Notes under the pieces: generated by a model
Told to the model about the DNA's origin: nothing
Database searches by the model: none
The model's input: the letters and a program-made list of their open reading frames with translations, nothing else
Part shown: one piece after another, positions 1 through 11,263 of the stretch
How the letters are laid out: every line of letters begins with the position of its first letter
How positions within the stretch are numbered: the stretch's first letter is position 1
Source of the DNA: Viscum album
Taxonomy: Eukaryota > Streptophyta > Magnoliopsida > Santalales > Viscaceae
Length of the DNA: 64,000 bases
NCBI GenBank assembly: GCA_963277665.1
Contig: OY728147.1
Span: forward strand, 1,265,725,424 to 1,265,789,423
Reading direction: 5' to 3'
Program-made: the position numbers and the translations under genes

Positions 1-513
1 TGGATGCTTGTTGTTTCTTTGGTTGTTTATCTTCTTTACTTTTCCCCACTGCTCAAGGAACCTGGCCTTGCTTACCCTTCTTTCGAAAGAGGCGAAGATG
101 TGTGGGGTATTCCACGTGCCTTCCATGTTTAGATTCACAAGGTTGAATGGGTCTACCCTCTTGCTATAGGTTTCAATGACTCGAGGGGTAGTGCATCTAC
201 TCACCATGTTGAGCCCCGTTGTGTTAGTAGCATAAGATGATTTTCTAGAATGCCTGGGAATATCGTAAAGTGTTTTTATAATTAATAATTGAATGAATGG
301 TGTTAACCAAGGGGATGGAGTTACTGGAACATAATGATGAGGTTGTAATCTCTAGTGGGACAATTGACTTTGGGTGTGATGCTAACGAAAGTTAATGTGG
401 AAGTGTTCATGGTTGATTACTGTTTAAATAATTAATTAACCTAAAGTGGAACTAATAAAAAGGGAATGAAGTAATCTAATAAATCTCTTTAAATGGTTGT
501 GTTCTTATAAGAT

Positions 514-580
514 ACCTAGTCTTAGAAGTAGCAGCCCGGAGTCTAAGATACGTTAGCTGCAATTGTGTCTAAGACTAGGT
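514..580 (+). repeat. Perfect 12-bp inverted repeat in gypsy-1 LTR (left copy)
   Basis: ACCTAGTCTTAG at 514-525 is the exact reverse complement of CTAAGACTAGGT at 569-580, with 43 bases between. The structure is kept in the right LTR at 8799-8865, although the loop has diverged. Confidence 0.75.
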
Positions 581-1413
581 AATTCTTATAGTGTTGTTGT
601 GAGTTATAGTATATCCTGAAATTTTTGTGTTTCTATATGCTACTCCACCCAGTCAGTAAGGGATATTGACACCCCGGGGATTCCGAGCCTTGGGGGTTGT
701 TTTCCCCAACATTTTGGTGGGAGGATGGATCGCTGACTACCCCCTTTGGCCCCACTCTCCTCTCTTGGTAGTTACATGTGCCGACAGGCACAATTGTTAT
801 TTTTCCCCTTACATGTGTGTAGAGGGATGTAATGTATTGTGGTTATTCACACACATATATTTTAGATATATTTTCCTATGGACTACAACAGGTGTAACAT
901 GTATAGGTTGTGATGGCTTGAGGATCCTTACTCAGTGTATGGGCTGTAATAGCTTGAGGTTTAATACCTGACATATGATACACATTATGCGAGCTATGGT
1001 GGCTCCAGAAAACTACCTGGTTACTTTTTATTGTGAGGATGGTGTTGTGCTTCACCCAGGTGTCTTCAGGAAATCCATTGTGTTGTATGAGGTTCATATT
1101 GTGGTGCTTCGCCCAGGTGTCTGCGGGCAAGCCTTTTTTGAGGGAGATTCTTAGGACGTGCAACTTTGGGGAAAAGTGGAAAACCAATGGGGAAGTAGTA
1201 GTGGGGTGCCCTTGATATTCTTTAATATGTTATATATTCTTGAATGTGTTACTTGGAGAGAGTATCCATGGTGAGGTTGGGAACTTAGTATACCTGTTTA
1301 GGTGACGAGTTAGTTTCACTTGTTGTTCACTGTTCTTTAGCATGCTTTCTTTAATTTTTCACAAGATTCTTCGGGGAGGATCTTATTGAGTATACTATTA
1401 TACTCACCCTATG

Positions 1414-1422
1414 TATATAAAA
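1414..1422 (+). promoter_or_regulatory. Possible TATA box of gypsy-1 LTR
   Basis: TATATAAAA lies about 400 bases before the LTR end, a plausible place for a U3 promoter. The right LTR has an equivalent A+T-rich string near 18324-18334. Simple A+T richness is an alternative explanation. Confidence 0.35.
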
Positions 1423-1826
1423 AATATTTTTCAGGTCACTTGGAGTAGGTTGGAGATCAGGCTGGTTACTACTAGCTTGTGGTTGCAGGAGCTATTCAGG
1501 CATGTGGTTGCTGTTGTTTCTACATTCTTTTCGGTACTTGTAGTTTTCCCCTTTCAGTTGTAGTTCTTTTTCATGGCATTACATATGTGTACTTGGGTTT
1601 CTTCTATATTACAATATGAGTTGGAGTTTATTGGTGTCAATCTTATCTATATACTCTGCATTTGTTCTCTTAGATGGTAATGCCTCCCGTTTTTTTGTTT
1701 ACTATATCATCGGTGCTAGTCGCCAACCCAGGGCCTACTGGAGGTGGGACTCAAGGGTCATTATATCCCTTATCACATTACTGACCCAGGAGGGGTACAC
1801 TTTGTTGCAATGGGGTCATGATAGAG

Positions 1827-1837
1827 TGGTATCAGAG
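1827..1837 (+). other. Primer binding site, initiator Met tRNA type (gypsy-1)
   Basis: TGGTATCAGAG begins three bases after the inferred LTR end and matches the usual plant Met-tRNA PBS. Confidence 0.85.
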
Positions 1838-2209
1838 TCTCTGGTTGAGGGATATGATGGATTTTGGATTTAGGAACATGTGAAGTTGCATGGGTTGGTA
1901 GGTCAATAGTGTCATTCATGTTTAACAAGAGAGGTAAACATAGGAGACCGGCTGAGATATATGCGTTTAGGGCCCCCTATGATCTGATGTATGGACCATT
2001 AAGTTTACAATGCCTACCAAACGAGGTGATACTAGTTGCAGGGTAGAGACCTAGGAAAGGATCATGTATCATTCATCGTTGTTCCTATGTTTGAATGGGT
2101 AGACCTTGGGATAGGTTAAAATAAAATGGATGAAATAAAATAATTAATTAATCAATGTTGATCCTTCCATATTCTAGTTTTAGGAGCTCTAACAGTTTAT
2201 TATTTTACA
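1838..2209 (+). other. Untranslated leader between PBS and gag of gypsy-1
   Basis: No convincing coding similarity is visible. The 60-codon ORF at 1864-2046 has no recognisable motif. An A+T-rich patch lies at 2118-2160. Confidence 0.5.
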
Positions 2210-3110
2210 GGTTTGGCTCCAGGTCGACGTCCTCATCAGGTTTGCCCTGAAAATGTCCAGAAGATTGTTCCCACAGATCGTCGTAGGGTAGAGGTTGACG
2301 ATGAAGACACTTAGAGGAAGACACTCAAAGAGCTTCAGTGGCAGATTCTGTAGAAGTACGAGGTCTCCGTTTTAGATGCAGTCATGGAGGACTGGTTGGA
2401 TGATGTTGATATATTCTTCAATTTGATCTGTGCTCGGATGCATCACTGGGTGTCCTTAGCTATGAAGATGTTGTGTTGAGTCATGAGGTAGTGGTGGTTC
2501 TTGTACCTCGGGAATCGTTAGGAGTCAGTGGTCTCATGGGAGGAGTTCAGAGACAGCTTTAGAGTCGAGTTTCTTTCTTCAAATGAGAAGGGGTCCAGTC
2601 ACAAAGAGCTTCTTAACCTTCGACAAGGGAGCTCCAGTGTTTGAGATTTTGGAATCTGTTTTAGGAACCTTTTACGATATTCTTCAGACCTATTTCCAGA
2701 TGAGGAGGCCAGGGCGAGACATTTTGAGGAGGCTTTTCATCGAGAGATCCAGCGCCAGGTCACCCCATTTATGCTGAAAACATATATTGATGTGCTGGCG
2801 GGGGAAGAGGTTGTTGAGAGGACTTTGTCCAGGACCGAATCATCACGAGAGAGGGATCATCATGATCCGTCACGAAGCAGAGTTGTGGTCCGGGGTTCCT
2901 GGTTTTCATGGCAGAAGTGTTTCTGTTTAGTCGGGGGTAGGTCCAAGCCCTTCAGATCTCATTTCTCAAGAGGCAGTAACTCTCAGGCTTATGCCAACGG
3001 ATCAAGAGCATGTTTTTATTGTGTTGGTCGTGGCCATCAGCAGCGGGACGACCCGACTTTTCCGAGTGGTCATCGTGCATCGGGCGTAATATTCGGGTTC
3101 CTCCATTGAG
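2210..3110 (+). pseudogene. gypsy-1 gag pseudogene (capsid and zinc knuckle)
   Basis: Capsid-nucleocapsid part of a chromovirus polyprotein. A stretch near 2380-2450 reads MEDWLDDVDIFF, like the conserved gag block around EDWL. A block near 2540-2580 reads EEFRDSF, followed by the region upstream of the knuckle. Frames shift between 2583-2777 and 2771-3109, and several stops intervene. The zinc knuckle near 3011-3052 reads CFYCVGRGHQQRDD. The usual CX2CX4HX4C form has lost its last cysteine to Asp. It cannot give a functional Gag. Confidence 0.75.
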
Positions 3111-3324
3111 TCAGTTCCAGTCAAGGCAACAATATCTAGTTGCACCAGCTTTAGATCAGCATAAGGTTGATGGGGCAGGTAGAGGAAAACCCCATGATGC
3201 TCCCCATCCTCAGAGAGCAGAGTGCAGCCATGGTGGTGGTCGTCATCAGGGTCAGAGATGCCGTGTAGGAGGTCTTGGTCAGCTTCATGCTCTAGCATTG
3301 CTAGATCCAAGAGAGCCAGACGTC

Positions 3325-3732
3325 GTTCAAGGTACACTTTTCTTGTTTTCTACATTGGTGTATGCCTTTTTTGAATGAGGAGTGACACACACTTTCATAT
3401 CAGCTACCCTTTTCAATACTTTGGGACTTGAGTTAGAGAGGCTTCCAGTTCCGTTGGCATTAACTACGCCAGTTGGAGGTCGAGCTACACTGTTTGATGT
3501 ATGTATAGATTGTGAGATCGTGTTGGGGAAGAACTGCTCTTGGAGATATTTCCTATTTTTATGTATAAAACCACATGATTTCATCATTAGCATGGACGGG
3601 TTGTATTCATTGCAAGATATCGTGGATTTCTCCAGGAAGAAGGTTGTTTTCATTGGTATGGATGGAGAGAAAGTGGTGTTTCTGGGTGAGAAATATCCTC
3701 AGTTAGGTCATAGGCACGTATCATCCATATAA
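3325..3732 (+). pseudogene. gypsy-1 aspartic protease pseudogene
   Basis: Retroviral-type aspartic protease that would process Gag-Pol. It is recognisable from the block after the active site (THTFIS, then TTPVGGRA and CIDCEIVLG) and a later SMDGLYS block matching the family's GMDWL segment. At the active site the expected Asp-Ser-Gly reads Glu (3373-3375), TGA stop (3376-3378), Gly (3379-3381). The catalytic Asp is therefore replaced and the next codon is a stop. The reading frame then continues to a stop near 3732. Confidence 0.8.
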
Positions 3733-3779
3733 TCCATGATGAATGAGATGATGTTGAGTTATTTAGAGGTTCAGTAGGT

Positions 3780-4660
3780 GGCGTTTCCTAGGGTCGTAGA
3801 GGAGTACCCTGATGTATTTCCATATGAGGTTGTAGCATTACCCCCTTAACGAGTGATCGAGTTGGGATCGAGCTACAACCAGGAGCGTCTCCTATCTCTT
3901 TGTCTCTTTATAGGATGACCCATTCTGAGTTACAAGAGCTACGTATATAGATTTATGGTCTGTTACAGTGTGGTTTTGTTCAGCCAAGTGTATCACCGTA
4001 TGTTGCACCAGTTTTGTTCATGAAGAAGGTTGACGGCAGTTTGTGGTTTTTTTTCGATTATCGTCGCTTAAAAAAAGTGAAAATAAATAATAGATATCCT
4101 CTTCTGTGGATTGATGATTTATTTGATCAACTGAAAGGTGAAAGTTAGTTCTCAAAGATCGGCTTGCGGTCAGGATTTCATCAGATGCAGGTAAAGGATG
4201 AGGATATCCTGAAGACTGCTTTTTATTATCTTCATGGGCATTATGATTTCATTTTAATGTCATTCGGCATGATGAATTCTCTAGATGTGCTCATGGGATT
4301 GATGAATTATGTGTTCCATGTGTTCATAGACAAGTTTGTGGTGGTTTTCATCGACTAAATCCTTGTGTAATCCACATGTGAAGAGGATCATGCAGATCAT
4401 CTACATGCAGTTTTGGGAGTTCTTCGTAAACATCATCTATTTGGGATGTTGTCGAAGAGTCATATTTGGGCTTCAGAAGTCTGTTTCCTGGGGCATGTTG
4501 TGTCCAAATAGGGAGTTGTTGTGGATCCATCAAAGATAGAAGCAGTTGTGTCTTGGCTAGCCCCCAAGACAGTGTCATAGGTTCGATGATTCCATTGTCT
4601 CATAGGGTACAATAAGAGTTTCAAATCAAATTTCTCATGAGTTACAACTCCTTTGATAGA
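3780..4660 (+). pseudogene. gypsy-1 reverse transcriptase pseudogene
   Basis: Starts with the linker VVEEYPDVFP near 3795 and continues through [29 protein letters not shown] and LRSGFHQMQVKDEDI, all standard gypsy RT blocks. The catalytic FIDD motif is cut: after FID the next codon is TAA (4356-4358). At least two further in-frame stops occur, one near 3948 and one near 4147. The thumb and connection region continues (FLGHVVSK near 4480) with more stops. It would have copied element RNA into DNA; this copy is inactive. Confidence 0.88.
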
Positions 4661-4669
4661 TTTGACCAT

Positions 4670-5250
4670 GAAGGATCAGGCATTCATATGAACTGATCAG
4701 TGTCAGGCAGGTTATGAGTATCTAATGGAGAAGTTAGTAAGTGCTCCAGTCCTTTGTCTTCCAGCTGAGAGAGTTCAGATTGATGTTTTGTGTGATGCTT
4801 CACATCTGGGGTTAGGTTGTGTTCTAATTCTAAAAAGATTATTTGTTTCTTATGGGTATCGAAAGTTACATCCCCATGAATTTAACTATGCCACTCATGA
4901 TCTTGAGTTGGCAATTGTGGTGCTTGATCTGATGTTTTGAAGACATTACCTACTTGGTGAGCGCTTTTTGGATTTCACTGATCATAAGAGTTTGAGGTAT
5001 GTTTTCTCCCAGCATGACTTCAACTTGAGACAACATTATTGGATGGATTTCATGCAGGAATAGAACTTAGAAATATCATATACACATGGAAAGTTGAATT
5101 TTGTAGATGATGTGCTAATCCAAAAGTCACGTAGTGATGCTGTGTGTGAATCGGGTGATTCCAGGAGAGTAATGGAAGAACTGTTAGCATTACATCTTGA
5201 TATGGGAGAAGTTGGTGGTAGAGGATGTCTTTTTCATATGACGGTACAAT
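4670..5250 (+). pseudogene. gypsy-1 RNase H pseudogene
   Basis: The block IDVLCDASHLGLGCVL near 4777-4825 holds the first catalytic Asp of the gypsy RNase H. It is followed by FNYATHDLELA (catalytic Glu), a stop at 4938-4940, and FTDHKSLRYVFSQ near 4975-5015 with the third acidic residue. HGKLNFVDDVL near 5087-5120 matches the usual tether block HPGKANVVADAL. Frame breaks separate these pieces. Confidence 0.82.
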
Positions 5251-5389
5251 CATCCCTGATGAAAAATGTATAAGGGTTCTAGTTGGGAGATCTAGATGTG
5301 AAGGTTTGGAGATACTGAGTTGTTTGTGGTGAGGCCCCTAATGGTTGGACCGAAGATGAACAACACAGAGTGTTGTATTATGGAAGGCT

Positions 5390-6340
5390 TTTTTTCCCAT
5401 GACGATTCGTGATATGATTCTCAGAGAGTTCCATAGTTTTCCTTTAGTTGTACATCCTGGAATGACAAAGATGTTTCAATACTTGAGGAGTCATTTTTTG
5501 TGTCCTGGGTTGAAGTGTGCGGTTGCATAGTTTGTGACTTGATGTTTAGTCTTCCAGAAGGTGAAGGCTGAACACCGTGCTCTTGGTGGTCTTCTCCAAC
5601 CATTAGATATTCCTCAGTGGAAGTGGGATGACATCTCAATGGGCTTTGTTACTGGTTTACCTCGAGCTCTGGGAGGACATGATGGTATTTTTGTGGTAGT
5701 GGATCATTTAACAAAATAGGCCCACTTCATAGCAATCAACGAGTCAGGATCAGTGGATGTTTTGTCTAGCCAGTATCTAGAGGAGGTGGGGAGACTTTAT
5801 GGAATCCCAAGGATGATCATTTCTGATCATGATCCTCATTTTACCTCCAGGGTGTGGAGAGGTCTCCACCATGCTTTCAGTTCTCATCTATGCCTTAGCA
5901 CTGCTTTTCATCCTCACACGGATGGTCAGACAGAGCAAACCATTGGAACTCCTAAAGACATGTTACGCTCTTGTGTCCTTGATTTCAGAGGTTCATGGAT
6001 GAGGCCCTTTCCCGTGGTGGAGTTTTCTTACAATAATAATTTCTACTCCACCCTCGGTATTGCACCGTTTGAAGCCTTGTATGGCTGGTCTTTCCGTTCT
6101 CTGTTGTGCTGGACTGGGGTTAGTGAGTCAGCAATTTTTGGAATGAAACTAGTGAATAATACAGTAGAGATGGTTCAGGTGATTCGTGAGAGGATGAAGA
6201 CAATGTAATATAGTAAAAAATCATATGCCGATCAAAGGCGACCCTTATAGATTAATGTTGGGGATCATGTGTTTCTGATGGTGAATCCCCGTCATGGGTA
6301 GCGAAGGTTTGGTCAAGGAATTATGATTTATCCCAGGTTT
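5390..6340 (+). pseudogene. gypsy-1 integrase pseudogene, catalytic triad codons intact
   Basis: An HHCC-like zinc-binding region is visible near 5425-5560 (VHPGMTKMFQYLR), then [14 protein letters not shown] and VVVDHLTK. Catalytic residues: Asp 5702-5704, Asp 5825-5827 in SDHDPHF, Glu 5933-5935 in DGQTEQT. The second Asp and the Glu are 36 codons apart, giving D-D(35)E. The longest open stretch runs 5753-6208 and includes FSYNNNFYSTLG and FEALYG. Stops at about 5717 and 6250 and elsewhere break the frame. The C-terminal block SYADQRR and GDHVFL follows. Confidence 0.9.
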
Positions 6341-6479
6341 GATGGGACTTTCAAGGTGTTAGCCCGTGATGAATCTGTGGCGTATCGAGTAGCACTTCCC
6401 CCACAGATGAGTTGTATTCATGATGTTTTCCATGTATGACTGCTCTATAGTTATCTTCATGACGACTCTCACATCATCA

Positions 6480-6690
6480 ATTGGGGAGAGATCTATGATG
6501 ATGATGATGATGAAACCATTGAGGAGCGACCTATGGAGATCCATGACCAGAAGGATAAGGTGTTTTGTGGGAGATCTATTCCTTTAGTTCATGTCTTGTG
6601 GTGACACAGTGGCATGGAGGAGAGTACCTAGGAAGGTGAGTCACAGATACGTACTCAGTACAGAGATTTGATCGATGTTTAACACTTATC
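6480..6690 (+). pseudogene. gypsy-1 chromodomain remnant
   Basis: Near 6555-6600 the sequence reads VFCGRSIPLVHVLW followed by a TGA, then HSGMEES and a downstream SQIRTQYRDLI. This matches the chromovirus block with IPLVKVLW, HHGVEEATWE and a terminal M..YP.LF. The domain targets integration to heterochromatin in intact relatives. An acidic run of Asp codons near 6496-6514 precedes it. Confidence 0.7.
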
Positions 6691-6844
6691 ATGTATTTAT
6701 ATAGCTTTTGTGGTTATGAAAATTTCATTTTTATGAGCTGTCTCCCTTTTTTGTTTTTTTGCCTTGCTCTCTTTTGAGAGGTATCTCAATGGGTGGTTGT
6801 TCATACCCTGTTTCGTTTTCCCTTTATGTGGGTTTTGGATTCTC

Positions 6845-6871
6845 GAGGACGAGAATTTTTTGAGAGGTATC
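6845..6871 (+). other. 3' end motif and degenerate polypurine tract of gypsy-1
   Basis: GAGGACGAGAATTTTTTGAG is the decayed form of the sequence that commonly precedes chromovirus 3' LTRs. The LTR start is taken at 6872 (tgatataatgtc). Confidence 0.6.
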
Positions 6872-8798
6872 TGATATAATGTCTCGGACCTCTCCAATCC
6901 ATTACATTGAAAAAATTCAGTGTTAGAGGTGTTCTAGGAGGTTAAGGTGACATGGGGGTGCGTTTGGGTGAACCTTTAAGGAAAATTAAGGGGCAGTAAC
7001 ATTCGCACAAGATGTGTATGGTTTGTCTAAACCATGTGGCCATACCATGCATAGTTAATGTTAGAGGTAGTGGCTAATGCACAGTTAGTGCATGATTTGT
7101 CTGGCAATGTGGCCTAATAATTTGAGGAGTGTTTTAAGAGGTAGTAGCGACCGCACGCTTAGTGCAGGGTTTTTCTAACCGTGCGAGATAACCGGACGGG
7201 CACTTAAATTAGATCCTAAAATTACAGATCTCAACTGTTTTACCTCTGACTTCCTTGTTTAAGATCCTAAGCAGTTATAACTCGGGATAACCCTCCCTTC
7301 AAGGTATAATAACCTATCCCAAGTGGTAAGGATGCGATCTAAATGCTTATCTTGGCGAATCAATGCTGGTTTCTTGAGTTATGTGATCATTCTTGTTTGG
7401 TTTCTTAGATCTACTTAGATCTACTTCTCTTCTTCTCTTGGTTTCTTAGATCTACACCTATTATAGGTAGATATAAGTTTGTGTATTCCAAATATGCTGA
7501 GATTTTTCCTTGGTTATGTTATGAGAAGAGATCTATGGAGGATTCTTGCAGAATCAACCTGGGTTTCTTGAGCGTTCTTCGGTTGTTGGGGTTTTCATCA
7601 AAAACCCTTGAGGTAGGTGATTCGTTGCTTCTCATTCTTTACATGCAACCATATTTTTAGCATGTTTAATCCCTCTGGATGTCAATGGAATTGACATAAA
7701 TAATATTTTTATTGAGATAAATAATTTCTTATCAATCGTATGTAATTGCATCTTGTTTATCTATATAGTGTGATATCATTGTTTTCTTTTCTTAGTTGTT
7801 TGTTATTGATGGAAATCGGTAAAGAATGTAAACTGGGATTAATTGATAAATGTTTAGCTAAAGATAATGAGGCATGGAAACAAATCTGGTTCGTGTTGTA
7901 ATTTGACGTTAATCAAATTGGTGTAGTAAGCATGGTTAATCTTTTGTGATAGGTTACTGGTTAGGTTTCCGGATTTTGGAACCAATTAATTATAAATCTA
8001 TTAATTCAAGATGGATTACGGAATTTGATTGTTTGAAAATTCCTTGAAGGGTTCGGAGTTACCCTCTTGTTTTTTAAAGGGACATAGCCCAATTGATTTG
8101 ATGATTGTTTTTCCTGCTACCTTTGTTGAGATGTGACCCTGGAGGGGGGTTGTGATATGTGGGGGCATAGAGGCCTCTTTGGTTGTGGTAGCAGATGACG
8201 CCTAGAATGGCGAGATGCATTAGTTTATGCATCTGGGTGTCAAAGAGGACACCATGGAAGATGGAATGGGATAGATGTTATTGGTGGATGCTAGCTGTTT
8301 CTTTAGTTTTTTATCTACTTTACTTTTCCCCACTGCTCAAGGTAGCTGGTCCTGATTACCCTTCTTCTGAAAGAGGTGAATAAACACAAGGTATGACACG
8401 TGATTTATGTGTTTAGATTCTCAAGGGAGAATGGGTCAATGATCTTGCTATAGGTGGCCAAGACTCGACGGGTAGTACATGTACTCACCGTGTTGATCCC
8501 CTTTGTGTTAGTAGCATTGAATTCTTATCTAGAATGCCTGGGAATATGGGAAAGTGTTTCTATAATGAATAATTAAATAAATGGTGTAAACTATGGGGAA
8601 TGGAGTTGCTGGGACATAACGATGAGGTTGTAATATTTTAAGGAACAATTGACTTTGGGTGTGATGCTAACGAAACATAATGTGGAACAGTTCATGGTTG
8701 ATTAACGTTTAAAGAATTAATTAAAGTAAAGTGGAACTAATAAAAAGAGAATTATGTAATCTAATAAAGCTCTTTAAATGGTTTTGTGCTTATAGGAT

Positions 8799-8865
8799 AC
8801 CTAGTCTTAAAAGTAGCAGATTAGTGTTTGAGAGATGTTAGCTGCAGTTGTGTCTAAGACTAGGT
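8799..8865 (+). repeat. Inverted repeat in gypsy-1 LTR (right copy)
   Basis: Same inverted repeat as at 514-580. ACCTAGTCTTA at 8799-8809 pairs with TAAGACTAGGT ending at 8865. Confidence 0.7.
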
Positions 8866-9027
8866 AATGCCTATAATGTGGTTGTTAGTAATAGTATATC
8901 CTGTAATTTTTGTGTTTCTATATGCTACTCAACCCATTCAGTAAGGGAAACTAACACCCAGGGGATTCTGAGCCTTGGGGGTGTTTTCCCCAACATTCCA
9001 GTGGGAGGATGGATGGCTGACTACCCC

Positions 9028-9032
9028 CTTTG
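9028..9032 (+). other. Target site duplication (ctttg), left of copia element
   Basis: The same five bases recur at 17654-17658 on the other side of the element. They also match the uninterrupted left LTR at the equivalent place near 744 (ccccctttggcccc). Confidence 0.95.
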
Positions 9033-10567
9033 TGTTGGAACCATGGTCTTCTATGAATGATTGGGAGTGTGGTTTGTGTTTTTTGTCAATAATAAATGGA
9101 AGTTTGCATCATGTACCAGCAAAGAGATCATACCGTTCAAGCAGACAATAGTTTTGAAGGTGGCGTCGTTTCCCAGGGTAGGCCAAATTTTTGGGGTCCA
9201 AAATCTAGAAGTTGCTGAGCATCGCGAAGAGTGGATTTCCAAGAAGATCATATTTTTATATGGAAAGGCATGAGTTTCATGAAGATGGGATGCATGGATT
9301 GGATTTCGTGAAGACTAGAAGAATAGAGGCATTGACTCATCGCGATATCGTCAAGCTTCGCGGACGGCCGAGGCTGAAGCGCATCGCGGCGGAGAAGGGC
9401 TTTGCGAGGGAGCTTCGTGGCGAAGGCGTGCGCCGTGAAGGAATGTTGACGGTGTTTCTCCATGATTACGATGAGCTCTGCGAACGAAGGCGAGCCGCGA
9501 AGGTAAGTTGACGGTGATTCTTCGCGACTACATCAAGCTCCGCGAACGGAAAATTTTCGTGGTGCTTCGCGATTTGGACAGAATTCCGGCTGAAACTTTG
9601 GAGCTTCGCGATTTGAAATGACGTGGCGTTGACATCGCGCGGAAAGGTCGAGGGTCAGTGGAATCACCTATAAATAGAGGCCGACTCCCTCGAGAGAAGC
9701 AGAGAGAATTTCAGAGAAAGTCCTTCACTCTCGGTTCGCAAAGATCTCTTGCGAAGGTAGTGTTCTTCGCGTAAGAGGAGCTTCGCGGCGACTATTCAAG
9801 CTCCGAGAAAGACGTGCGCCCCGCGTTGGCTCAGTGAGCTCCATGAAGAGGCAGGAGCTTCGGGATTTCCAAGCATTGAGAAGGCTAGAGCGTCGCGAGA
9901 GTGCTTCGCGATTGAGTTTCGTGAAATGGCAGGGGCTTCGTGAAGGCTTGTTTGAGCTTTGAAAAATTGGGAGCCTTGCGAATTAGGGTACTTTGCGAAG
10001 GCCTTTTCCAAAGGTTGTTTGCCCTTTGGACAAGGGAAAGGGGGTATTCATCAGTGGTTGGAATTTGGATCTAATAGAGCATTATCTCAGGACTCTGATG
10101 CAAGCAAAGTCTCATGCTGAACTGGAGACAATGAACTTCATGACTTTCAATTTAAGAGACATTTACGTCTATAAACTGAGTGGGACTTCACCAACGGTAG
10201 TGAGCCAGGGGGAGTCAACGGGAGTGACCTGAGGGAAGCTGTGAGCTTCATGAACCTTTGTAAAGGCAGTGAGCCTAGGATAGAGTGACTGTACCCAAAA
10301 TTTTGTAATCTCCAGCTAGTGAAGCATAGTGGATTTTGGTACGACCGACAACCTGTCGGCGTATACTCCTTGGACGTAGCCCTTAGTGACGAACCAAGTA
10401 AAAAGGGTGGTGTCTTATCTGTGCATGTATATGTTTGATTTCTAATCATAATCATCATACAGGTTCAACAAGTTCCTACCAACGTGAGAACAAGATCCAT
10501 CACTTTAAAAGAAAAAGTGGTCACCCTGATTCACCCCTCCCCTCTCAGGGTGTCCCGGGGTCCTTCA
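9033..10567 (+). repeat. 5' LTR of copia element (1535 bp)
   Basis: Ends TG...CA. It is much richer in G+C and CpG than the surroundings and contains many copies of cttcgcg/tcgcga on both sides of the TATA box. The region 9212-10011 gives overlapping ORFs on both strands because it is CpG rich; these are not genes. Confidence 0.96.
9669..9676 (+). promoter_or_regulatory. TATA box of copia 5' LTR
   Basis: TATAAATA is followed by gaggccgac and a purine-rich stretch, typical of a plant LTR promoter. It is preserved exactly in the 3' LTR at 16755-16762. Confidence 0.85.
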
Positions 10568-10569
10568 AG

Positions 10570-10581
10570 TGGTATCAGAGC
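10570..10581 (+). other. Primer binding site, initiator Met tRNA type (copia)
   Basis: TGGTATCAGAGC begins two bases after the 5' LTR end and is the exact common plant Met-tRNA PBS. Confidence 0.95.
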
Positions 10582-10591
10582 GAGGTTTCTC

Positions 10592-11263
10592 ATGTTGAAT
10601 CTGACCTCTTTTGTCATGGAAAACGCAGTCAATGTCAGGGGAGTTCCTCAATTCGATGGAAGAAACTTCCAGATCTGGAAGAACAGAATGATATCTCATC
10701 TGAGATCTCTTGGAATGGAAGTTCTCTTTTCTACTGTGCAAGGAATACAAATCACTGATCCAACAGGCCTTGCTATGACTGAAACAGACAGGAAGCTTCT
10801 TTATGCAGATGCTAAAGCATAGAATGCGCTCACTGCAGCCCTTTCTGATCAGATCTACCAAAAGTTGATGAATTTCACCTCAGTAAAATTCATGTGGGAT
10901 AAACTTGAGAATATTTATGAAGGTGATAGCAAAGTGAAGGAGGCAAAACTACAAGTGCTGCACAATCGGTTTGATGATCTGAAGATGCATCCAGACGAGA
11001 ATGCAGACTCTTTTTTCAATCGAATTACTGAAGTTGTTGGAGCTATTTGGGTTCTAGGAGAAGAAATCAAAGACATTGATATTGTAAAGAAAATATTGAG
11101 AAGACTTCACCTCTGTATAATGCGAAGTTGTCAGCCCTTGAGGAAATAGATCTTTCCAAACTTTCTCTAGATGATCTACTGAGCAGTTTGGTAGCATACT
11201 AAATGAGAGTCAAACCTGAAGATGCTACGACTCGAGTGAGCAAGGAAATGGCTGAGGAATACC
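10592..11263 (+). pseudogene. copia gag, N-terminal (UBN2-like capsid) part, broken
   Basis: Start chosen at ATG 10592, the first in-frame ATG after the PBS; the same frame stays open back into the LTR. The protein reads FDGRNFQIWKNRM near its start, the usual copia gag opening. It continues across an in-frame TAG at 10820-10822 with TSVKFMWDKLENIYEGDSKV and FDDLKMHPDENADSFFNRI. A frameshift near 11100 moves the rest (LSALEEIDLSKLS) into another frame, and a further stop lies near 11201. The intact protein would form the virus-like particle; this one cannot. Confidence 0.85.

Larger units (their letters stand above)
1..1823 (+). repeat. Left (5') LTR of gypsy-1, 5' truncated by window start
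   Basis: Aligns with 8287-9032 plus 17654-18733. By eye the two copies differ at roughly one base in seven, with small indels, so this is an old insertion. The LTR ends near 1823 just before the PBS; its last bases (catgata) correspond to ttgtgaca in the right copy. Several short ORFs here (for example 666-971 and 1616-1873) are not conserved as reading frames in the right LTR and are not genes. Confidence 0.88.
6872..9032 (+). repeat. Right (3') LTR of gypsy-1, first part, up to the copia insertion
   Basis: The part from 8287 matches the window start base for base with about 10-15% difference. The part 6872-8286 corresponds to left-LTR sequence outside the window. The sequence stops at the ctttg duplication 9028-9032, and its continuation is at 17654. 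ORFs in it (for example 8195-8383) have no support. Confidence 0.85.

Noticed and set aside
666..1215. ORFs of 60-103 codons near the window start
   Set aside because: Located inside the gypsy-1 left LTR. The right LTR copy does not keep the frames.
9212..10011. Overlapping ORFs of 70-99 codons on both strands in the copia LTR
   Set aside because: They lie in a CpG-rich LTR with few stop triplets, shift frame against the other LTR copy at 16307-17097, and show no protein motif.
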